From positions 8,453 through 72,452 of the forward strand of contig JBDUEM010000005.1 of assembly GCA_040002435.1 (NCBI GenBank): 64,000 nt of DNA, given 5' to 3'. The translations under genes and the position numbers were made by a program. The notes under the pieces are model-generated. The model made no database searches. It was given only the letters and a program-made list of their open reading frames with translations, and was not told the origin of the DNA. Numbering within the stretch: the stretch's first letter is position 1; every line of letters begins with the position of its first letter. Of this stretch, positions 41,951 to 48,258 are shown piece after piece. Source of the DNA: JANXXV01 sp040002435 (GTDB lineage Bacteria > Acidobacteriota > Terriglobia > Bryobacterales > Bryobacteraceae).

Positions 41951-43291
41951 ATGGAGATGGAGCGCGTCGAAGCGGTTCCCATGCAGTACAGCAAACGCGA
42001 ACAGCGCGGCTGGTATTTCTACGATTGGGCCAACTCAGCCTTCTCTACCACCGTGGTCACGCTGTTTCTCGGACCCTACCTGACCGCGCTGGCGAAAGCG
42101 GGGGCGGACGCGCAGGGGAACATTCACCCATGGGGAATCGAGGTGGATGCGCGCGCTTTCTGGGGCTACATGGTCGCGCTTTCCGTCTTCACGCAGGTGC
42201 TCTGTCTGCCGGTGCTCGGCGCCATAGCCGACTACAGCAACAACAAGAAACGGCTGCTTGCCATCTTCGCCTATGCCGGCGCTTTTTCCACCATTGGCAT
42301 GTTCTGGCTGCAAGGCGACGCCTACATGATGGGTGCGCTTCTGTTCCTGTTCGCTAATCTGACCTTCGGCGCATCGGTTGTCGTCTACAATTCGTTCCTT
42401 CCCGATATCGCACCGCCGGAACAGCGCGACACGGTCTCCTCCACCGGTTGGGGCATCGGCTATCTGGGCGGAGGGTTGCTGCTCGCGCTGAACCTGCTGC
42501 TGTATATGAAGAAGGATGAGTTCGGCGTTTCCGAGTCGATGGCTGTACGCATCAGCCTCTGCTCGGCGGGGGTGTGGTGGGCGCTGTTCACCATCATTCC
42601 ACTGGTAACGCTTCGGAATCGCCCGTCCATGCATATCCTCGCGCCCGGCCAAAACCGGTTGACTACGGGATTCAAGCAACTCGGCGGCACCTTGAAAGAC
42701 ATGGTGCATTACCCGCAGACGCTCACGTTCCTGGTCGCCTACCTGGTCTACAACGATGCCATCCAGACCGTGATTACGCTGTCGTCGCAGTTTGGCAACG
42801 ATGAGTTGAAGATTCCGCTGGAGAGCCTGACGCTGGCGATTCTGATGGTCCAGTTCGTAGGGTTCGGCGGTGCGATTCTATTCAACTATATTGCCAAGGC
42901 GATCGGCGCAAAACACGCCGTGATGCTGGCCCTGGTGATCTGGACCGGCGTACTGCTCGCCATCTACTTCTCGGTGAAGACGACCGCGCAGTTCTTCGTC
43001 ATGGCCGCCGTGGTGGGAATCGTGATGGGCGGTAGCCAGGCACTCAGCCGGTCGCTCTATTCGCTGATGATTCCCAAGGGACGGGAAGGCGAGTATTTCA
43101 GCCTGTACGAAATCAGCGATAAAGGAACAAGTTGGCTGTGTCCGCTGCTCTTCGGGTTGGCTCTGCAGTATACGAAGAGCTACCGGCTGGCGATTCTGTC
43201 ACTGATTTTCTTCTTCATTCTGGGACTGCTGATCTTGTCCCGCGTGGACGTGAAGCGGGCGGCAATTGAGGCCGGGAATGAAGCACCGTGA
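41951..43291 (+). CDS. UMF1/Atg22-like MFS transporter
   Basis: 446 residues with about 12 membrane helices. The opening 'REQRGWYFYDWANSAFSTTV' and the loop 'LGAIADYSNNKKR' are typical of the UMF1 (Atg22-like) family. The second half has 'GGSQALSRSLYSLMIPKGRE'. Substrates of bacterial members are unknown; yeast Atg22 exports amino acids from the vacuole. Start at 41951 directly after the aas stop, so translation is probably coupled. By analogy with LplT-Aas pairs it may move lysophospholipids, but its family is different, so this is inference. Confidence 0.88.
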   Translation: MEMERVEAVPMQYSKREQRGWYFYDWANSAFSTTVVTLFLGPYLTALAKAGADAQGNIHPWGIEVDARAFWGYMVALSVFTQVLCLPVLGAIADYSNNKKRLLAIFAYAGAFSTIGMFWLQGDAYMMGALLFLFANLTFGASVVVYNSFLPDIAPPEQRDTVSSTGWGIGYLGGGLLLALNLLLYMKKDEFGVSESMAVRISLCSAGVWWALFTIIPLVTLRNRPSMHILAPGQNRLTTGFKQLGGTLKDMVHYPQTLTFLVAYLVYNDAIQTVITLSSQFGNDELKIPLESLTLAILMVQFVGFGGAILFNYIAKAIGAKHAVMLALVIWTGVLLAIYFSVKTTAQFFVMAAVVGIVMGGSQALSRSLYSLMIPKGREGEYFSLYEISDKGTSWLCPLLFGLALQYTKSYRLAILSLIFFFILGLLILSRVDVKRAAIEAGNEAP

Positions 43292-43376
43292 GAGAATCGT
43301 GGCGTTGCGGCTGATTATGTCGCCTCCGAGCGTGGAGATTGCGATCCGGTCTAAACGATTGCCTGGGCGCAAACGC

Positions 43377-43382
43377 TACAAT
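43377..43382 (+). promoter_or_regulatory. -10 hexamer directly before hicB
   Basis: TACAAT ends 8 nt before the ATG at 43391, with no Shine-Dalgarno sequence. A transcript starting 7 nt downstream of the hexamer would begin at the start codon. There is no clear -35. It is probably one of several leaderless starts in this region. Confidence 0.3.
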
Positions 43383-43390
43383 GGTGACCA

Positions 43391-43615
43391 ATGGGCCTCG
43401 ACGATCATAAGGTAGTTCTGTATCGAAACCGCCCCGATGGATGGGTTGCTGAGATTCCAGCGATTCCCGGATGCTACGCATTGATGCCGACCGGGGAAAA
43501 GGCGCTAACGGAATTAGCGGCAATATTTCGGTTGATTTCGGAAGAGTACGAGGAACGGAAACAGCCGGTGCCTGCCGACACGACCGAAATCGTATATGCC
43601 TGGCGCCCGAGCTGA
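43391..43615 (+). CDS. hicB: HicB-family antitoxin
   Basis: 74 residues, the usual size for the short HicB form. The fold is the partial RNase-H-like HicB domain: 'KVVLYRNRPDGWVAEIPAIPG' strands, then 'CYALMPTGEKALTELAAIF'. HicB neutralises the mRNA interferase HicA. It overlaps the downstream hicA frame by 20 nt, an antitoxin-first order. The antitoxin frame is intact, although its toxin is frameshifted (see 43596-43810). It is probably inert as a toxin-antitoxin pair unless frameshifting restores HicA. Confidence 0.75.
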   Translation: MGLDDHKVVLYRNRPDGWVAEIPAIPGCYALMPTGEKALTELAAIFRLISEEYEERKQPVPADTTEIVYAWRPS

Positions 43616-43810
43616 CGAATTTCGCCGTGCTGCGGTTAAGTTAGGTTTCCTCAAAGCGCGGCAAACCGGTAGCCATGAGCGTTGGCGTCACCAGGACGGA
43701 CGTTCCGTTACGATCCCGGTTCACGGTGGCAGGTAGATCGGGCCCCACTTTTTCACCGGATCCTGAGTCAACTTGGAATCGAAGAAAAGCAATTCCAGCA
43801 ACTCAGATAG
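43596..43810 (+). pseudogene. hicA: HicA-family toxin, split by a frameshift
   Basis: Frame 1 starts at ATG 43596 and gives 46 residues that match the HicA dsRBD-like core (VKLGFLKARQTGSHERWRHQ, including the catalytic His in GSHERW, then SVTIPVHGGR) before TAG at 43734. In the -1 frame from 43733 the sequence continues VDRAPLFHRILSQLGIEEK... to TAG at 43808, exactly the C-terminal helix of HicA. Reading base 43733 twice would join them as a 72-residue protein. Too short for ordinary ORF finding. It is either a pseudogene, an assembly error, or a programmed -1 frameshift; the first is likeliest. Confidence 0.75.
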
Positions 43811-43822
43811 TGCAAGCTACCG

Positions 43823-44821
43823 CTAATCCGTCTTCAGCATTCCGCTCGTGTTGCGCTTCGGCACGGGACCCACGGGAATCTTCTTCACCACTTTCATGCT
43901 GTGGATGTCCACTACTACGGTAACGTCGTCCCCGGCGACGGCAACATACAAAGCCTTCCCGTCGGGCGGAATCGTGAGCCAGTCCGGATGCAGCCCAACC
44001 GGCACCACCTTCAGCAGTTTGAAATCCGGAAGCGAGTAGGCAACAACGGAGTCGTAATACTTGCTGGTAGCCCACAACATCTTGCCATCCGGAGTGATCG
44101 CCAATCCATGGGACGGCGAGCCTTGCAGACCCTCCGTCTCTTTCGTCTGTCCCGGAGGGTCCGGAAGCGTGATCTGCTTAATCTCCTTATGGGTGGCAAA
44201 ATCAACCACGGACAGCCCGTGGAAGTTCGAGAGCTGCGCGATGATCTCCTTCGTGGAACCGTCCGGATTCCGCGTGAAAGCCATCGGCCGGATGCCGGCG
44301 CTCAGTGTCAGCGACCAGGAAACCGTGTCGTTCGAGGTATCAATCACACTGATGGTGCTGGCCCCAATCGACCCGGCGACGGCGTATTTGCCATCGGGCG
44401 TGAGGTAGACGTTGTGGATCTCGCCCTTCACGGCGATCGTCTTCACTTTGGTGAGTGATGCGCTGTCGACCACGTCCACCGCGCCCGGAGCCTCGCGAAT
44501 GGCCACGTATACGCGACCGCCGTCATGGGTGACATCCAGGTTGTTGGGCCGGCCGCTCAGCGGAATCCGCTTCAAAACCTTCATCGTCTTAGCATCCACC
44601 ACGGCCAGACTTTTCAGCGTCTCGTCGGTGACGTAAATTCTCGTTCCATCGGGCGAGATCGCAACACCATGCGGCGTCTCGATATCCTCAATGGTGCCGA
44701 CAACTTTATTCGTCGCAGGGTCGATCACATGAACGTTATCCCCGGCGGAATTCGTTTGCAGCACACGAAGCGCGCCCGATGCCGCGATCGTGAGCGCGAG
44801 CAGCATTCCCAAAAACTTCAT
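43823..44821 (-). CDS. Secreted YVTN-type beta-propeller protein
   Basis: 332 residues from the ATG at 44821, which overlaps the upstream cytochrome stop as ATGA. The signal peptide is MKFLGMLLALTIAASGAL. Seven YVTN-like units of about 40 residues follow, for example 'GVAISPDGTRIYVTDETLKS', 'HNVYLTPDGKYAVAGSIG' and 'HGLAITPDGKMLWATS'. This forms a seven-bladed propeller of the surface-layer/NHL type with no visible active site. Translational coupling to a monohaem cytochrome suggests a periplasmic electron-transfer or binding partner. Function unknown. Confidence 0.88.
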   Translation of the reverse strand: MKFLGMLLALTIAASGALRVLQTNSAGDNVHVIDPATNKVVGTIEDIETPHGVAISPDGTRIYVTDETLKSLAVVDAKTMKVLKRIPLSGRPNNLDVTHDGGRVYVAIREAPGAVDVVDSASLTKVKTIAVKGEIHNVYLTPDGKYAVAGSIGASTISVIDTSNDTVSWSLTLSAGIRPMAFTRNPDGSTKEIIAQLSNFHGLSVVDFATHKEIKQITLPDPPGQTKETEGLQGSPSHGLAITPDGKMLWATSKYYDSVVAYSLPDFKLLKVVPVGLHPDWLTIPPDGKALYVAVAGDDVTVVVDIHSMKVVKKIPVGPVPKRNTSGMLKTD

Positions 44822-45252
44822 TTGGACCCTCCCGATATTTCCCCACGCACCCATGCGGCCAGCGTCTGCCATTCCGGATCGCTCTGCGACGCCCAGTGCT
44901 TGCCACCAGCATGAAAGCGGTCTCCGCCCGCCTTGGTGGCAAGCGGATGGATCAGCATCGGGCTCTTGTTAGGCTGACCCGCTACAACAAACTGTTTCCA
45001 CATAGCGAAGTTCTTGCGCGACTGCTCTTCATTCCAGTTGCTCGCTCCCGCGGCAAGCGGCTGCAGCGGAGGACTGCCATGTTCATGACAGGAGACGCAG
45101 CGCGCGTGTCCTGGCCGTTTCTTGAGGAAGATGGGCTGCACTTGCTCTTTGAAAAACGAATAGTCCAGAGTGGGTTTGGCCGATGGCTGCTGAGCAAATA
45201 GCGCCGCGAGTGTAAGCACCGCGAGACTCGCAGGTTTCAGGATGGGAAACAT
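44818..45252 (-). CDS. Exported monohaem cytochrome (planctomycete C-type domain)
   Basis: 144 residues. A signal peptide (MFPILKPASLAVLTLAALF) is followed by 'FFKEQVQPIFLKKRPGHARC' and a single CVSCHEHGSPPL haem motif. The C terminus 'DPEWQTLAAWVRGE' is the usual end of PSCyt1-type domains ('..L..WI..GA'). It probably binds one haem in the periplasm. Its stop overlaps the YVTN propeller start as ATGA, so the two are made together. The ATG is only 8 nt after a perfect TATAAT on this strand, with no ribosome-binding site. Confidence 0.88.
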   Translation of the reverse strand: MFPILKPASLAVLTLAALFAQQPSAKPTLDYSFFKEQVQPIFLKKRPGHARCVSCHEHGSPPLQPLAAGASNWNEEQSRKNFAMWKQFVVAGQPNKSPMLIHPLATKAGGDRFHAGGKHWASQSDPEWQTLAAWVRGEISGGSK

Positions 45253-45260
45253 CGGATGAA

Positions 45261-45266
45261 ATTATA
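45261..45266 (-). promoter_or_regulatory. Perfect -10 hexamer at the cytochrome start
   Basis: On the minus strand TATAAT ends 8 nt before the ATG at 45252, and no Shine-Dalgarno sequence fits between. The -35 region is poor. A transcript from here would start at about 45254, two bases before the ATG. Confidence 0.4.
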
Positions 45267-45346
45267 TACCTTTTAGCGCCCAGGCCTCAGGGTCCAGTCG
45301 ATGACCGGCAATGCAGGCGAGCGGCGCGAGCGTTGATCGATCACTT

Positions 45347-45688
45347 TTACGTCGAGGTCGCAGTGACAAGCTTGCGCTCAACAAGACGGGACTTGAGAAA
45401 TTCGTTTACCGGGGCGCGAGGCAATTTGAACTCAAGACGATTCGTCAGGCGTATCAGGTAATCCTTTCGGTAGTCATCCCGATGGGAGTCAACCTCACCT
45501 TCGTCGATCTGCGTCAGGCCTTCTTCCGGCACTTCCCCACTGAACCGAATCACTGCATCTATCGGAACGCCCATAGTTGGCGGCAAGATGAGGGAGCCAC
45601 GCAGCGCTCGCAGCATCCCATAGTCCAAAAGCCGGGCAACAGTATCATGTTCAAGCGCCGCAACCGGAGACAGTGTCTCCGGTTGCAC
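45347..45688 (-). CDS. Hypothetical protein downstream of the ECF42 sigma gene
   Basis: Up to 113 residues from a GTG at 45688, or 89 from the ATG at 45616. The first start overlaps the last 38 nt of the sigma gene in another frame. Codon choice and composition look coding: many charged residues, 'AVIRFSGEVPEEGLTQIDEG' and 'LIRLTNRLEFKLPRAPVNEF'. No signal peptide, membrane helix or motif known to me is present. The plus-strand frame over the same stretch looks less like a protein. It may be a genuine small gene of the sigma-factor operon; I cannot assign a function. Confidence 0.4.
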   Translation of the reverse strand: MQPETLSPVAALEHDTVARLLDYGMLRALRGSLILPPTMGVPIDAVIRFSGEVPEEGLTQIDEGEVDSHRDDYRKDYLIRLTNRLEFKLPRAPVNEFLKSRLVERKLVTATST

Positions 45689-46907
45689 ACTCTCTCAGTC
45701 TAGCGGCTTGGGTCGTCAAGTAGTCCCGCTCGGGAATACTCGTCGTTCGCCCAGCGGCCATTCGATAATGTTCGATTGCCGCCTGATGGTCCCCGGCCAT
45801 CTCCAACAGATGGGCGCGAACAGCGTCGAGGCGATGATTTCCCGCAAGCCGTCCGTCAGCATCGAGCGCCTTCAGAAGTTCCATTCCCGCAACTGGGCCA
45901 TGCACCATGGCCGCTGCGACCGCCTGATTCAGCAATACCACCGGATTGTCCGCCATCCGTCGCAACAAATCATACAGCGCCAGAATCTGCGGCCAATCGG
46001 TATCTTCGGCCCGTGGCGCCTCGTCATGGACGGCGGCGATGGCAGCTTGCAATTGATAAGCGCCGATCGCCCCTTGCGAAAGAGCCGCGCTGATCAGCGC
46101 CACCCCTTCGGCAATCTGCCCCTGATTCCACAGCGTCCGATCCTGCTTCGTCAGCGGGATCAACTCCCCGCCCGGCCCTGTCCTCGCCGCGCGCCGCGCA
46201 TCAGTCAGCAGCATCAGCGCCAGCAGTCCGGCCACTTCCGCATCGGCCGGCAGCAACTGACGCACGATGCGCGCCAGCCGGATCGCCTCCGACGACAGTT
46301 CACACCGCTGCAGATCCGGCCCGCCGCTACTCGTGTAGCCTTCGTTAAAAATCAAATACAGCACATGCAGCACCGAGCGAAGCCGCTGGGCACGCTCCGT
46401 GCTGGTGGGCATTTGAAAAGGCACACCAGACGACTTGATGCTCTGCTTGGCCCGGCTGATGCGCTGCGCCATGGTGGCTTCCGGCACCAGGAACGCATTG
46501 GCAATCTCGGCCGTCGTGAGGCCGCCGACCGCGCGCAGTGTCAGCGCGATTGTCGACGAGGGCGTCAGCGCGGGATGGCAGCACATAAACAGAAGAAGGA
46601 GCGTGTCATCTTCTTCGTTCCCGATGCCTGGATCCGTCGCCTCTTGCGCAACAGCGGCTTCGCGCCGCCGGCGCGCGAGCTCGCTCCGCAGGAAATCGGT
46701 CATGCGGCGAAGCGCCACCTGAATCAACCACGCGCGCGGATTGTCGGGAATGCCTTCCTGCGGCCATTGCAGAGCCGCCGCTACCAGGGCCTCCTGCACG
46801 GCATCCTCTGAAGCAGCGAAGTCTCGAAACCGGCGGACCACCACCCCGAGCACCTGCGGCGCAAGGTCGCGCAACAGATTCTCGGCAGTGGCGTCAAGCG
46901 CACTCAC
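45651..46907 (-). CDS. ECF42-type RNA polymerase sigma factor with long C-terminal extension
   Basis: 418 residues from a GTG that overlaps the stop of the DGPF gene as GTGA. Region 2 has 'FRDFAASEDAVQEALVAA' and 'NPRAWLIQVALRRMTDFLR'; region 4 has 'TTAEIANAFLVPEATMAQRI'. From about residue 185 a helical extension with TPR/SnoaL-unlike repeats follows ('LHVLYLIFNEGYTSS', 'AEVAGLLALMLLTDARRAAR'). That extension and the adjacent DGPF/YCII gene define the ECF42 group, which has no classical anti-sigma factor and whose C-terminal part is thought to be needed for activity. Target promoters are unknown. A perfect 11-bp palindrome lies inside its last codons. Confidence 0.92.
   Translation of the reverse strand: MSALDATAENLLRDLAPQVLGVVVRRFRDFAASEDAVQEALVAAALQWPQEGIPDNPRAWLIQVALRRMTDFLRSELARRRREAAVAQEATDPGIGNEEDDTLLLLFMCCHPALTPSSTIALTLRAVGGLTTAEIANAFLVPEATMAQRISRAKQSIKSSGVPFQMPTSTERAQRLRSVLHVLYLIFNEGYTSSGGPDLQRCELSSEAIRLARIVRQLLPADAEVAGLLALMLLTDARRAARTGPGGELIPLTKQDRTLWNQGQIAEGVALISAALSQGAIGAYQLQAAIAAVHDEAPRAEDTDWPQILALYDLLRRMADNPVVLLNQAVAAAMVHGPVAGMELLKALDADGRLAGNHRLDAVRAHLLEMAGDHQAAIEHYRMAAGRTTSIPERDYLTTQAARLRECATGDTVSGCGA
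45660..45686. repeat. Perfect inverted repeat inside the sigma-factor 3' end
   Basis: GCAACCGGAGA (45660-45670) and TCTCCGGTTGC (45676-45686) are perfectly complementary around a 5-nt CAGTG loop. The element codes for the last residues of the sigma factor and the first of the frame below it. No U-tract follows on either strand. It may be an RNA hairpin, an operator, or chance; nothing else in the sequence decides this. Confidence 0.5.
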
Positions 46908-47299
46908 ACGAATTCTTCAGGGGGGCCGCTCATCACCTGTCGTACTTCGATCGGCATGTTCAGCGGAGCGCCACCGGGACCGGGGGCGGCCGATGCGCGC
47001 GCCGCGATCGAGTAGGCCTGCTCCGGACTCTCCACGTCGACGATCCAGTAGCCAGCGAGGTACTCTTTGGTCTCCGGGAAAATGCCGTCCGTGACCGGCT
47101 CACCGTTCTTCCCCGCCCGCACCAGTTTGGCCTGGTCCGGAAAAGCCAAGCCTTCGGCTGATACCAGTTCTCCCGACGCGCGCAGCTCCTTATTAAGGCT
47201 CATCATGAAGGCGATGTGCGCCTGGATATCTTTCTTCGGCCAAGTGCCGATGCCCTCGGTTTCCGACTTCCTGTGGGACATCATCAATATGTATTTCAT
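46904..47299 (-). CDS. DGPF/YCII-domain protein, ECF42 partner
   Basis: 131 residues. 'KYILMMSHRKSETEG' opens the YCII-like alpha-beta fold, and 'LVRAGKNGEPVTDGIFPETK' carries the DG-x-F/PF region that names the DGPF family; 'LAGYWIVDVESPEQAYSIA' completes it. These proteins are conserved next to ECF42 sigma factors, but the regulatory mechanism is unknown. AAGGAG precedes the ATG. The stop codon overlaps the GTG of the sigma gene, so both are made from one mRNA. Confidence 0.92.
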   Translation of the reverse strand: MKYILMMSHRKSETEGIGTWPKKDIQAHIAFMMSLNKELRASGELVSAEGLAFPDQAKLVRAGKNGEPVTDGIFPETKEYLAGYWIVDVESPEQAYSIAARASAAPGPGGAPLNMPIEVRQVMSGPPEEFV

Positions 47300-47423
47300 G
47301 TCTTCGCTCCTTTCAATTTTCGCACCCGTTTGTGTGCTTTCATGGGTAAGTCGGAGCCCGCGGCGGGTTCTCTACATGGTGCGGAAAGATCTTCCGCAAC
47401 AAATGTGGCAGACTCGGATAAGG

Positions 47424-47648
47424 ATGCAAACCCAGCGCCTAACGGCAATCATTGAAAGGGAAGACGACGGGTTCGTGGCATTGTGCCCGGAATTCGACGT
47501 CGTGAGTCAAGGGGCATCAATCGAAGAGGCTCGATCAAACTTAGTCGAGGCACTCACTTTATTCTTCGAAACCGCAGACCCATCTGAAGTGAACCGGCGA
47601 TCGCAGAGTGAAATGTTTATAATTCAAGTCGAGGTACCTTTTGGGTAG
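47424..47648 (+). CDS. hicB: HicB-family antitoxin (second locus)
   Basis: 74 residues from the ATG at 47424; an ATG at 47403 is the other candidate. The sequence is very typical of HicB: 'RLTAIIEREDDGFVALCPEF', 'DVVSQGASIEEARSNLVEAL', 'FFETADPSEV' and a final strand IIQVEVPFG. It should bind and block HicA. Its end overlaps the hicA frame by 8 nt. The frame continues open upstream to 47067 only as antisense of the DGPF gene. The cognate toxin has an internal stop codon, so the antitoxin may be a relic or may control another hicA. Confidence 0.88.
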   Translation: MQTQRLTAIIEREDDGFVALCPEFDVVSQGASIEEARSNLVEALTLFFETADPSEVNRRSQSEMFIIQVEVPFG

Positions 47649-47868
47649 ACTCCGGGTGCTTTCGGGCTCGGAGGTTTGCCGGATTCTCGAACAGCATGGC
47701 TTCTCTTCGGTGCGTCAACGGGGTGGCCATCGGATAATGCAAAGGCGAGTGAATGGAACAACAATCACCGTTCCGGTTCCCTGACACCATGAAATTCGTC
47801 GGGGTACGTTGTCGAGCATTATCCGGCAATCGGGATTGAGAAAACTCTTGTTCGAGACCGAAGAATAG
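47641..47868 (+). pseudogene. hicA: HicA-family toxin with an internal stop codon
   Basis: A TTG at 47641 (or GTG at 47656) opens 47 residues that fit HicA: VLSGSEVCRILEQHGF, 'SVRQRGGHRIMQRRV' with the catalytic His in GGHR, and TITVPVP. TGA at 47782 then interrupts, and the same frame continues HHEIRRGTLSSIIRQSGL to TAG at 47866, which is the normal HicA C terminus. A single change (TGA from CGA, for instance) restores a 75-residue toxin. Both halves are in frame, so this is a nonsense mutation and not a frameshift. Likely inactive. Confidence 0.8.
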
Positions 47869-48258
47869 CGCGTAACAAGTTACGTGGTCTGCAGATATCG
47901 AGATTGCTGATTTCCGGTGCAAGCATCCCGAGGCGTTCATCTTGGCAGCCGGCTCCATTCGCGAATTCTTGTCGACAACGAAAATGCCTATGAACATTGG
48001 TGGCGACTTGGAGGCCTCGAAGCCTTGTACGGCAACGCGCGATGCCGCCGCTTCCTTCATTCTGGGATGGGCCAAGGGATTACGGACCTCGCGATGCGGT
48101 ACCCGGAATTGGCTCTCTTGTACTTTGATAACGTTTCAAGGCGAATGTGCGAACGGGACGGACTTCCAAAAAGTTCGGGACTACGGGAAAAAGTGCCCTG
48201 GTCCGGCTAAATTGACCTTCACCGCCGAAACCAACCGGAGGTCAGATACCATCAAAAC
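47869..48258 (+). other. Gap with two overlapping unassigned frames
   Basis: This 390-nt stretch after the hicA relic has two overlapping plus-strand frames (47917-48210, 97 residues; 47942-48292, 116 residues). Neither has a ribosome-binding site, a recognisable motif or clearly superior composition. It may hold a small gene or decayed DNA, and should contain the promoter of the PQQ dehydrogenase gene at 48259. I cannot choose between the frames. Confidence 0.3.

Noticed and set aside
47067..47423. N-terminal extension of the second hicB frame
   Set aside because: It runs antisense through the DGPF gene; HicB proteins start at about the ATG at 47424.
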